12,288 nt of DNA, from the NCBI GenBank assembly GCA_964407935.1, contig CAYOXS010000171.1:1-12288 (forward strand), written 5' to 3'. The notes below the pieces were generated by a model that did no database searches, had not been told where the DNA came from, and saw only the letters and a list, made by a program, of their open reading frames with translations. The stretch comes from J095 sp964407935 (GTDB lineage: Bacteria; Chloroflexota; Anaerolineae; 4572-78; J111). A program made the position numbers and the translations under genes. Below are positions 1 to 6,271 of the stretch, in pieces (within the stretch, counting starts at the first letter, position 1; the number at the start of each line of letters is the position of its first letter).

Positions 1-1582
1 CCAGGCCCGGTTCCGGTTTTTCCAGATTTGGCTCGGGCAGGTCTTCTTCCGGCTGGAGGGCATCGAGCACATCCTGCAAATGGTCCATCTGTTTTTGCAG
101 CAGCGCCTCGGACCGGCCGGCCTGCAATACGCCGCGCTCAACCAGCGCGCTGCCCCACTGCTCGCGCACGGTTGAGTGCTGGTCAACTATTTGATAAATG
201 GCCGGCTGGGTAAAGCGCGGTTCGTCGCCCTCGTTGTGGCCAAAACGGCGGTAACCAATCAGGTCGATGACGAAATCTTTGGAGAACTCCTGCTGGTAGG
301 CAAAGGCCAGCATGGCCACTTCCAAACAGGCTTCCGGGTCATCGGCGTTAACGTGAACCACCGGAATTTTGAAGCCCTTGGCCAGATCGCTGGCGTAGAG
401 CGTGCTGCGGCTGGCGCGCGGGTTGGCGGTGAAACCAATCTGGTTGTTGGCGATGATGTGGATAGTGCCGCCCACGCGATAACCGGGCAGGCGGTACATG
501 TTGAGCGTTTCGGCCACAATGCCCTGCCCCGGAAACGAGGCATCGCCATGGATGAGCACCGGCAGCGACAGCATCGGGTCAAATACGGGCGGGCCGGGCT
601 GATCAACTTTAGAGCCGGCGGCGCGGGCCATGCCGGCCACAATGGGGTTAACGTGTTCCAAATGGCTGGGGTTGGGGGCCATGCTGACCACCAGCCGGTT
701 TTCGTCGCCGTTGCGCACGGCCCGCAGCGCCCCGGCGTGATACTTCACGTCGCCGGTAAAACCCAAATATTGCGACACCGTGACCAGCCGGGCCACCGGG
801 TCTTTAAATTCGGCCAGAATTTGGGCGTACGGTTTGCGCAGCACGTGGGCCAGCACGTTCAGCCGGCCACGGTGGGCCATACCGATGAGAAAGGCCCGGA
901 TTTTGGAATCGGCCGCCGCACCGATGATTTCGGTGAGCATAGGCACCATCATATCCAGCCCTTCAATGGAGAAGCGGGTTTTGCCGGGGAAGGTGCGCTG
1001 CAAAAAGCGCTCAAACGCCTCAACCTGGGTGAGCTGTTCCAGCAGGGCAATTTGCTGGCTGCTGTTATACACCGGCCGAAACTGGCGCGACTCGGCGGCG
1101 TGGCGCAGCCACTGCCGTTCGGCGGGTTCGCGGATGTGGTCGTAATCGTAGCCGATAGTGGTTGAGTAGATGCGCCGCAGCGCGGCCACGGCCTCGAGCG
1201 CGTTGGCCGCGTGGTCGGCTGCCGGCCCGCCGATGACGCTGGCCGGGAGCTGGCGCAGCAGGCCGGCGGTGAGGCCGTGGTAATCCTCGGCCAGAGCCGG
1301 GTCGCCGGGCGGCGGCGCGCCGAGCGGGTCCAGCCGGGCGGCCAGGTGGCCGTATTCGCGGATGGCCTGCCCCAAATTGACCGCGCCCATAATGGCCGCC
1401 GGATCAACGCCAATTTCCGGCGCGGATACGGCCAGCGCCGGCTGGCCGTTGGCCGGCGGCGTCCACTGCTCAAAATAGGCGCGGGTGGCGGCATCGACTG
1501 CATCGGGATTCTGCTGGTACTGCTCGTACAGCTCTAAAATGTAGGCCGCGTTTGGGCCGTGAAAATCTTTGAGTGGGTTCAT
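1..1582 (-). CDS. sucA: 2-oxoglutarate dehydrogenase E1 component, N-terminal part (runs off window start)
   Basis: Thiamine-diphosphate-dependent E1 subunit that decarboxylates 2-oxoglutarate and passes the succinyl group to the E2 lipoyl domain in the TCA cycle (cytoplasm). 527 codons are visible from an ATG whose complement ends at 1582; the family is usually about 930 residues, so roughly 400 C-terminal residues lie outside the window. Residues ~10-45 match the short E1o N-terminal helix (LYEQYQQNPDAVDA). GMAHRGRLNVL lies at ~234-244, with H237 in the place of the E. coli active-site His, and VKYHAG follows. The ThDP motif starts at HGDASFPGQG (D347) and ends at ANNQIGFT (N379-N380). YRRFGHNEGDEPRFTQP lies around 445-460. 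There is no E2-like N-terminal extension of the mycobacterial Kgd type. No clear Shine-Dalgarno precedes the ATG, but no better upstream start is visible and the N-terminus aligns with the family. Sure of the family; the start is less certain. Confidence 0.96.
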   Translation of the reverse strand, partial: MNPLKDFHGPNAAYILELYEQYQQNPDAVDAATRAYFEQWTPPANGQPALAVSAPEIGVDPAAIMGAVNLGQAIREYGHLAARLDPLGAPPPGDPALAEDYHGLTAGLLRQLPASVIGGPAADHAANALEAVAALRRIYSTTIGYDYDHIREPAERQWLRHAAESRQFRPVYNSSQQIALLEQLTQVEAFERFLQRTFPGKTRFSIEGLDMMVPMLTEIIGAAADSKIRAFLIGMAHRGRLNVLAHVLRKPYAQILAEFKDPVARLVTVSQYLGFTGDVKYHAGALRAVRNGDENRLVVSMAPNPSHLEHVNPIVAGMARAAGSKVDQPGPPVFDPMLSLPVLIHGDASFPGQGIVAETLNMYRLPGYRVGGTIHIIANNQIGFTANPRASRSTLYASDLAKGFKIPVVHVNADDPEACLEVAMLAFAYQQEFSKDFVIDLIGYRRFGHNEGDEPRFTQPAIYQIVDQHSTVREQWGSALVERGVLQAGRSEALLQKQMDHLQDVLDALQPEEDLPEPNLEKPEPGL

Positions 1583-1591
1583 AGGGTTATG

Positions 1592-1639
1592 TTTTTACAA
1601 TTGGTAAAAATTCACTAACAGTTAGCAGGGACATGCTAA
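1592..1639. promoter_or_regulatory. Cluster of three small dyads in the sucA promoter and leader (candidate operators)
   Basis: Three perfect inverted repeats lie between the sucA -10 and start codon. TTTTTAC/GTAAAAA has a 5-nt centre (1592-1610). CTAAC/GTTAG has a 1-nt centre (1615-1625). TTAGCA/TGCTAA has a 6-nt centre (1622-1639) and covers the proposed -10 and start site. The last two overlap, so they could be alternative structures or repressor sites. No regulator family is recognised from the sequence. Confidence 0.35.
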
Positions 1640-1660
1640 TGAGGATTGAGATGCTGTCAA
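1633..1660 (-). promoter_or_regulatory. Putative sigma-70-type promoter of sucA
   Basis: Reading the minus strand, a consensus -35 TTGACA (1660-1655) is followed after 16 nt by TAGCAT (1638-1633), which matches 4 of 6 bases of the -10 consensus. Transcription would start near 1626 and leave about 44 nt of leader before the ATG at 1582. This is a by-eye assignment. Confidence 0.45.
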
Positions 1661-1765
1661 AATTATGTGGGAAGGTTTGGGCTGTCGCTGATTGCCTCGC
1701 GGGTTCTTCCCTTAGAAGGTTTCAGGGGCGGGCAGGTACTAAATTTCCGGGATGCGGTTCATTCA

Positions 1766-1930
1766 CCCTCAACCCCCCAACCCCCTTCTCCCTCAGGGAG
1801 AAGTACCCCTGCGGGGCACAGGTGGGAGAAAAGAGTTTTGGGTGTAATTTGGGCGGCAAAGCCGCCCAAATTACACCCGTTTAACCACTCCCCCTCCCCA
1901 AATTTTGGGGAGGGGGTTGGGAGGAGAGGA
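1766..1930. repeat. Compact intergenic element of nested inverted repeats with C-rich/G-rich ends
   Basis: Several near-perfect palindromes are packed into about 165 bp. CTTCTCCCT/AGGGAGAAG has a 1-nt centre (1785-1803). A perfect 18-bp inverted repeat has left arm GGGTGTAATTTGGGCGGC (1840-1857), loop AAA and right arm 1861-1878. A 13-bp arm pair CCCCCTCCCCAAA has a 1-nt centre (1890-1916). The outer ends are also related: CCCAACCCCCTTCTCCC on the left resembles the complement of the AGGGGGTTGGGAGG end on the right. No open reading frame of substance is inside. It looks like a small dispersed REP- or MITE-like intergenic repeat. It lies between the end of serS and the start of sucA, so part of it may also be transcribed as a 3' structure. 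Confidence 0.7.
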
Positions 1931-1940
1931 GACCTTATTT

Positions 1941-1973
1941 TAAACAAAGGGCGAACCGATTGGGTTCGCCCTT
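1941..1973 (-). terminator. Intrinsic terminator of serS
   Basis: On the minus strand, 48 nt past the serS stop, there is a perfect 11-bp stem AAGGGCGAACC/GGTTCGCCCTT (1973-1947) with a 5-nt loop. The stem ends in TT and is followed by TGTTTAAAAT, giving a moderately T-rich tail. Confidence 0.75.
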
Positions 1974-2020
1974 GAATTACCTGCACGGATTGTAACAAAA
2001 TTTGGCGGGATGCGCCAAAC

Positions 2021-3136
2021 TCAGGCCGGGCCGATGACCTGGCGCCCGCCCATGTAGGGCCGCAGCGCCTCCGGGATAACAATGCTGCCATCGGCCTGCT
2101 GGTAGTTTTCCATTACGGCAATCATCAACCGCCCCGGCGGCAGGCCGCTGCCGTTGAGGGTGTGGATGTACTCCGGCTTGGCCCCTTTTTCCCGCCGAAA
2201 GCGGATGTTGGCCCGCCGCGCCTGAAAATCGGTAACGTTGCTGCAACTGCTGATTTCCATCCACTCGCCCTGGCCGTCCGGGCCCGGTACCCAGGCTTCC
2301 ACATCGTACTTTTTGGCGGCGGCAAAACCCAGATCGCCGGTGCACATTTGCAGCACGCGGTGGGGCAGCCCCAGCCGGCGGCACAGCTCTTCGGCGTTGG
2401 CCACAATTTCTTCTAAATTATCGTAGCTGGTTTCCGGGGTGGTGTAGTGGTACATTTCCACCTTTTCAAATTGATGCACCCGCTTNNNNNNNNNNNNNNN
2501 NNNNNNNNNNNNNNNNNNNNNNNNNNNNNNNNNNNNNNNNNNNNNNNNNNNNNNNNNNNNNNNNNNNNNNNNNNNNNNNNNNNNNTCAACAAACCAGTTG
2601 GCCAGCGCCCGGTGCAGCAGCGCGCCCGCGCCTTTGTACACGTAAAAACGGGTGCCGCTCATTTTTACGCCGCGCTCAAAATCAATAATGCCCAGCGACT
2701 CGCCCAAATCCCAGTGCGCCTGGGGCGTAAAATCAAACTGGCGCGGCTGGCCCCAGCGGCGCACTTCGACGTTGTGGTGCTCGTCTGGCCCAACGGGCAC
2801 GCCGGGGCCGGGCATGTTAGGCACCCACAACTGTTTGTCGTTGAGGTCAGCCTCAACCTGGCGGAGCGTTTCGTCCAGCTCGCTGATTTTGTCGCCAATT
2901 TCGGTCATGCGCTGTTTCTGGGCTTCGGCCTCGGCTTTTTTGCCCTCACGCATCAACTGGCCGATAGCCTTGCTGCCGCTGTTGCGCTCCTGGCGCAGCG
3001 CCTCAACCTCTTTGAGCAGGTCGCGCCGCTGCTGGTCCAACTGCAAAATCTGGTCGATGGGCGCTTCGGTGTTTAAATCGGCCAGCCGGGCTTTAACTTC
3101 GTCGGGATTTTGCCGAATATAATTCAGGTCAAGCAT
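2021..3136 (-). CDS. serS: Seryl-tRNA synthetase, interrupted by an assembly gap
   Basis: Class II aminoacyl-tRNA synthetase that charges tRNA-Ser (and tRNA-Sec where present). The N-terminus (MLDLNYIRQNPDEVKARL) and a charged helical stretch to about residue 110 form the tRNA-binding coiled-coil arm. TRFYVYKGAGALLHRALANW covers motif 1. Past the gap, KRVHQFEKVEMYHYTTPE is the end of motif 2, and SGLPPGRLMIAVMENYQQAD plus IPEALRPYMGG form motif 3. About 337 real residues are present and the family has about 420-430, so roughly 85-95 residues, including the substrate loop and most of motif 2, lie in the unsequenced gap. The ATG is preceded by a good AGGAG (complement of 3144-3148) at 7 nt. A serine T-box leader lies directly upstream. 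The gene is probably intact in the organism; the break is an assembly artefact. Confidence 0.97.
   Translation of the reverse strand: MLDLNYIRQNPDEVKARLADLNTEAPIDQILQLDQQRRDLLKEVEALRQERNSGSKAIGQLMREGKKAEAEAQKQRMTEIGDKISELDETLRQVEADLNDKQLWVPNMPGPGVPVGPDEHHNVEVRRWGQPRQFDFTPQAHWDLGESLGIIDFERGVKMSGTRFYVYKGAGALLHRALANWFVXXXXXXXXXXXXXXXXXXXXXXXXXXXXXXXXXXKRVHQFEKVEMYHYTTPETSYDNLEEIVANAEELCRRLGLPHRVLQMCTGDLGFAAAKKYDVEAWVPGPDGQGEWMEISSCSNVTDFQARRANIRFRREKGAKPEYIHTLNGSGLPPGRLMIAVMENYQQADGSIVIPEALRPYMGGRQVIGPA
2486..2585. other. Scaffold gap (100 N)
   Basis: Exactly 100 undetermined bases, the conventional placeholder for a gap of unknown size. By comparison with the SerRS family, the true missing length should be about 250-300 bp. 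The two halves of serS stay in one frame across 100 N, which happens by chance one time in three. Confidence 0.98.
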
Positions 3137-3183
3137 GATTCGTCTCCTCTGACAATAACGTTACTTGAAATTTCTGAGCCACA

Positions 3184-3220
3184 GATTACGCAACACGCAT
3201 CACGTCACGTATTGCGTATC
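3184..3220. repeat. Short heptamer-periodic tract (ACG-type) in the serS 5' UTR
   Basis: On the plus strand the run reads as 7-nt units GATTACG, CAACACG, CATCACG, then TCACGTA and TTGCGTA. It is a degenerate heptamer series whose second half is roughly the complement of the first. It lies between the T-box terminator and the serS ribosome-binding site, in otherwise featureless leader. No function is known. Confidence 0.4.
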
Positions 3221-3290
3221 AGGTCAGTGAGTTCAGGATTGCGGGGTTACAAAAACGCATTTGTATTTTGCAACACTGCAACTTTTAAAC

Positions 3291-3318
3291 AAAAAACCCC
3301 GCCCATAAAAGGGCGAGG
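3291..3318 (-). terminator. Regulated intrinsic terminator of the serS T-box
   Basis: On the minus strand, CCTCGCCC (3318-3311), a 6-nt loop and GGGCGGGG (3304-3297) form an 8-bp stem with one G-T wobble, followed directly by six T (3296-3291). The 5' arm reuses the bases that pair in the antiterminator, so the two structures exclude each other. Confidence 0.93.
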
Positions 3319-3342
3319 CTCAACTCGCGGTGCCACCTTTTT

Positions 3343-3405
3343 TATCAATTATCAATTGTCAATTATCAAGATTTGTTCATTGATAATTGTTCATTGTTAA
3401 TTGAA
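3343..3405. repeat. AT-rich heptamer repeat inside the T-box leader
   Basis: About nine consecutive 7-nt units: ATCAATT, ATCAATT, GTCAATT, ATCAAGA, TTTGTTC, ATTGATA, ATTGTTC, ATTGTTA, ATTGAAC. The first half is roughly the inverse complement of the second, so the RNA can fold. A perfect 10-bp stem CAATTATCAA/TTGATAATTG with a 10-nt loop is possible and may serve as T-box Stem III. Base composition contrasts sharply with the GC-rich Stem I beside it. Confidence 0.6.
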
Positions 3406-3559
3406 CTCTAATCGCGCGGTAACGGGCGCACCCGGAACGGCTCATCGCCGCCAGCTCTGGAGTGGACTTCGGCAGCGCCTTTGGACGTTTTGCACCGGCC
3501 AACGTCTCTCTGAAAACCCGGCGGCTGCTTACTTTGCTCCCTCGCAGCTTTGTACCAGG

Positions 3560-3587
3560 ATTTTAGCACAAACTAAAAAATGCGCAA
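3560..3587 (-). promoter_or_regulatory. Promoter of the serS T-box transcript
   Basis: On the minus strand TTGCGC (3587-3582), a 16-nt spacer and TAAAAT (3565-3560). The -10 matches 5 of 6 consensus bases. The start near 3553 falls just before T-box Stem I, giving a leader of about 415 nt. Confidence 0.65.
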
Positions 3588-3701
3588 TACCCAATTTGTG
3601 ATGGCGAAAATTGTGACAAGGTTTGCACCTTTTTTGCATAGGTTTTACACAGCCAGAAGTTATCTTGGTGTTGAATAACAACCCCAGCCAAAGTCTGATG
3701 G

Positions 3702-3730
3702 TTTTCAGATGGGCTATTATTTTATAAAAT
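3702..3730 (+). promoter_or_regulatory. Putative promoter of the cation-chloride cotransporter gene
   Basis: TTTTCA (3702-3707), a 17-nt spacer and TAAAAT (3725-3730). The -10 lies inside a perfect 14-nt palindrome, TATTTTATAAAATA (3718-3731). A start near 3737 would leave about 97 nt of leader. The -35 is weak (4 of 6). Confidence 0.4.
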
Positions 3731-3762
3731 AGAAGATGAGAATTTTGCAGCCAATTGTTCCC

Positions 3763-3797
3763 CTCGGTAACAGCGGGTTTGGCGGGCTGAGGCCGAG
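3763..3797 (+). promoter_or_regulatory. Stem-loop in the leader of the cotransporter gene
   Basis: CTCGG (3763-3767) pairs with CCGAG (3793-3797), and CAGC (3771-3774) pairs with GCTG (3786-3789). A symmetric 3x3 internal loop separates the stems and an 11-nt GC-rich loop closes the structure. It sits 36 nt before the start codon. I do not recognise a known riboswitch, and the conserved c-di-AMP (ydaO) blocks are not evident. Confidence 0.3.
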
Positions 3798-3833
3798 CCG
3801 TTAATTTGACCCAATTTCTTTTTGTGAGGACAC

Positions 3834-6083
3834 ATGCAAACCGAGCAGCTCAAACAAATTTTTGCATCGGCGTTAAACTTTTTCAAACCCGGAAAAGGCG
3901 ATAAACCAACCAAATTTGGCACGTTTGGCGGTGTGTTTACGCCCAATGTATTAACCATTTTGGGCGTGATTATGTATTTGCGTCTGGGCTGGGTGGTTGG
4001 CCAGGTGGGCTTTGTGGGCGCGGCGGTAATTATTTTGCTGGCCAAAATTGTTACCATTTGCACCGGCCTGTCGATGTCGTCTATCACCACCAATATCAGG
4101 ATTGGGGCCGGGGGCGCGTATTCCATTATTTCCAAATCGCTGGGGCTGGAGGCGGGCGGGAGCATCGGCATTCCGCTGTACATTGCGCAAACGCTATCGG
4201 CGGCGTTGTACATCATCGGCTTTACTGAAGGCTGGCTGCGGGTGTTTCCCGATCACCCCAAACTGGCGGTTTCGCTTGCGGCCTGGGCTGTGCTGCTGGT
4301 GATTTCATACACCAGCGCCCAGTTTGCCATCAAAATCCAGTATATTATTATGACAATTATGGGTCTGTCGCTGGTTTCGTTCTTTATGTCCCCCGCCGCG
4401 CCGGTCACCAATCTGGTCTGGGTCAAATCGCCGGAAGAGGGCGCAAGCTTTTGGACGGTGTACGCCATTTTCTTTCCGGCGGTTACCGGCATCATGGCCG
4501 GCGCCAACATGTCCGGCGATCTCAAAGACCCGCGCCGGTCGATCCCGGTCGGTACTCTGAGCGCCATTGGCGTTACCATGATCATTTACCTGCTGATTGC
4601 GTTGATGGTTGCCTATGTGGCCACTACGCCAGAACTGCTCACCAACCAGATGGTGATGGTGGACAAAGCCTGGTGGGGGCCAATTGTTGTGGCCGGGATT
4701 ATGGGCGCCACGTTCTCATCGGCGTTGGGCAGCATGTTGGGCGCGCCGCGCTTGCTGCAAGCGCTGGCCGAGCAAAAAACCATCCCCGTGCATAACTGGC
4801 TGTCAACCAAAACTGCCAGCAACGAACCACGCAACGCCATCATTGTAACCGGCGGGCTGGTGGCGCTGGCCCTGGTTACGGGCAATCTGGACGCGCTGGC
4901 GGCGCTGATCACCATGTTTTTCCTCATCACCTACGGTATGTTAAATCTGGTGGTTTTTATCCAGCAAAGTATGAGAATTATCAGTTTTCGGCCCACGTTC
5001 AGAGTGCCGCGCTTTGTATCGGCGCTGGGCGCGGTGATGTGCGTGTTTATGATGTTTCTCATCGACCCTGTTTTTAGCGTGGTGGCGCTGGCCATTATTG
5101 TGCTGATTTACGTGTGGCTGGTGCGCCAGGAACTCCAGGCTAACTGGGGCGATATTCGGGGCGGGATGTTTTTAATTCTGGCCGAAAAAGCCACCCATCT
5201 GGCCGAGAAGTTTCCGCGCCACCAGATTTCGTGGAAACCAGACCTGCTGGTGCCCATTGAAGACCCGCGCCTGTGGGCCGGCTCGCTGCTGTTTATCCGT
5301 GATATTGTGTCGCCATCGGGCAGCATTTTTGCGTTTACCGTTGAAACCAACCCGAAGAATAAACCCGACACAGAAAATGCGCTGGAAGAGTTGTTGCAGC
5401 CTTTGCGCGAGCAGAAAATCCTGACCAACTCGGTGGTGATTGAAGATAAAAGTTTTGAACACGGCGCTAATCTGGTGGTGCAAACGTTGCGCGGCGGTTC
5501 TTTTCGCCCCAACCTGCTGTTTTTAACCATGAGCCATTCGCCGGCCGGTTCATCGGCCAACGGCCAAAAATCGAGCCGGCGCGGCCGCGCCACAAAACCC
5601 ACCGATGACATTATTAATGAACTGGTCAAACTCACCCTCAAACACGAAATGGGCGCGGTGATTTTACGGCAGCATCCGCGCATGGCGTTTGGCATGCAGA
5701 AAGATGTTAACCTGTGGCTGCGAGACAAAACATCCAACTGGCATCTGGCGGTGCTGGTGGCCCTCCACCTGCAATTGAACTGGGACGGCAAAATCAACCT
5801 GCTCACCGCCGATGTCGAGTCTGGCAGCCGGCGGCGGTTAACCAGTTTTCTGGAGCGATTGAGCGATCTGGCCCGGCTGCCATCCACCACGGAACTGCGG
5901 GTGATTACCGCTCCGTTTGAGGAGGCCCTGGAAATTGCCCCGCGAGCCGACGTGAACATTTTCGGATTGTCTTTAACCCCCACCAATGATCTGCCGCTCG
6001 ATTTTATCCGCAAGGTATCGGAGCAGGCCAAATCATCGTGCGTGTTTGTTATTGACTCTGGCCGGGAAAGCGCTCTGGTTTAA
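3834..6083 (+). CDS. SLC12-type (Na-K-Cl cotransporter-like) APC-superfamily permease
   Basis: Integral membrane transporter of 749 residues. Residues ~30-430 hold about 12 membrane segments; ~435-749 form a soluble C-terminal domain with the SLC12 C-domain pattern (WKPDLLVPIEDPRLW at ~467-481). TM1 is VLTILGVIMYLRLGW. TM6 carries the family hallmark FFPAVTGIMAGANMSGDL (213-230). From memory of NKCC1 structures, Y126, P215 and T218 fall at the K+-site Tyr, Pro and Thr; A292, S295 and S296 (in ATFSSALGSM) fall at the Na+ site, so Na+/K+/Cl- transport is plausible. A basic, Ser-rich linker (SSANGQKSSRRGRATKP) lies at 573-589. The ATG has GAGGA 3-4 nt upstream, rather close. The next gene on the same strand is a c-di-AMP synthase, 188 bp downstream. 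The family is secure; the transported ions are inferred. Confidence 0.92.
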   Translation: MQTEQLKQIFASALNFFKPGKGDKPTKFGTFGGVFTPNVLTILGVIMYLRLGWVVGQVGFVGAAVIILLAKIVTICTGLSMSSITTNIRIGAGGAYSIISKSLGLEAGGSIGIPLYIAQTLSAALYIIGFTEGWLRVFPDHPKLAVSLAAWAVLLVISYTSAQFAIKIQYIIMTIMGLSLVSFFMSPAAPVTNLVWVKSPEEGASFWTVYAIFFPAVTGIMAGANMSGDLKDPRRSIPVGTLSAIGVTMIIYLLIALMVAYVATTPELLTNQMVMVDKAWWGPIVVAGIMGATFSSALGSMLGAPRLLQALAEQKTIPVHNWLSTKTASNEPRNAIIVTGGLVALALVTGNLDALAALITMFFLITYGMLNLVVFIQQSMRIISFRPTFRVPRFVSALGAVMCVFMMFLIDPVFSVVALAIIVLIYVWLVRQELQANWGDIRGGMFLILAEKATHLAEKFPRHQISWKPDLLVPIEDPRLWAGSLLFIRDIVSPSGSIFAFTVETNPKNKPDTENALEELLQPLREQKILTNSVVIEDKSFEHGANLVVQTLRGGSFRPNLLFLTMSHSPAGSSANGQKSSRRGRATKPTDDIINELVKLTLKHEMGAVILRQHPRMAFGMQKDVNLWLRDKTSNWHLAVLVALHLQLNWDGKINLLTADVESGSRRRLTSFLERLSDLARLPSTTELRVITAPFEEALEIAPRADVNIFGLSLTPTNDLPLDFIRKVSEQAKSSCVFVIDSGRESALV

Positions 6084-6271
6084 ATAAACAGAGGGAGTTA
6101 TGTAAAAAGCCGTCTGCCGCCTCACACCCGCACAACGGGTTCAACGCCTCCTGCAAGCCCGGTGTAAATATCCGGCCCGAGATTGTGAAGGATTGCGCTA
6201 AAAATACGTATAGTTTTATTTGGGTCCAACAAAATCGGCCGGATACAACATCAACCTGGGAAAGGATGTGA
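6084..6271 (+). promoter_or_regulatory. Intergenic leader of the diadenylate cyclase gene; weak -10 only
   Basis: 188 bp between cotransporter and cyclase. TATAGT at 6209-6214 matches 5 of 6 -10 bases but has no well-placed -35; TTGTGA at 6183-6188 is 20 nt away. A 5-bp hairpin ACCCG/CGGGT occurs in the first third. No convincing terminator follows the cotransporter, so co-transcription is possible. No c-di-AMP riboswitch is recognisable by eye. Confidence 0.3.

Larger units (their letters stand above)
3291..3553 (-). ncRNA. Serine-specific T-box riboswitch (serS leader)
   Basis: The leader senses uncharged tRNA-Ser and allows read-through into serS. Read on the minus strand, Stem I base GGAG (3540-3537) pairs with CTCC (3462-3459), and CAGC (3527-3524) pairs with GCTG (3476-3473). 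Between them is the specifier loop, with CAAAGTAAG (AGTA motif) on one side and CCGAAGTCCA on the other. TCC at 3466-3464, a serine codon, sits at the specifier position. The distal hairpin GACGTT/AACGTC (3506-3484) is preceded by an AGAGA bulge. The antiterminator is AAAAGG pairing with CCTTTT and GCGAG pairing with CTCGC, leaving the 7-nt bulge TGGCACC (3335-3329). Its TGGC complements the GCCA 3' end expected for tRNA-Ser. The competing terminator is listed separately. The 3' boundary and the Stem II/III region are approximate. Confidence 0.93.

Noticed and set aside
176..1165. 329-codon open frame on the plus strand
   Set aside because: It lies antisense to sucA, whose conserved motifs cover the same bases. 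The translated protein resembles no family and reflects GC-rich codon bias.
1840..1878. 18-bp inverted repeat as a terminator
   Set aside because: No T-run follows on either strand, and serS already has a better terminator at 1941-1973. It fits the surrounding repeat element better.
1633..1975. Two overlapping small plus-strand frames in the intergenic repeat
   Set aside because: They read through palindromic repeat DNA, giving proline- and glycine-rich low-complexity translations; no start signal or domain.
2447..3076. Plus-strand open frame spanning the N gap
   Set aside because: Antisense to serS and kept open only because the undetermined bases cannot contain a stop.
3343..3405. CRISPR-like array
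   Set aside because: Units are only 7 nt with no spacers and there are no cas genes; it is a short tandem repeat within a T-box leader.
3731..3833. c-di-AMP (ydaO-type) riboswitch ahead of the cotransporter
   Set aside because: Looked for because of the neighbouring cyclase. A GC-rich hairpin exists, but the conserved ydaO sequence blocks are not recognisable. A covariance search with RF00379 would settle it.
5108..6031. 307-codon open frame on the minus strand
   Set aside because: Antisense to the C-terminal domain of the cotransporter; no recognisable domain and no ribosome-binding site.
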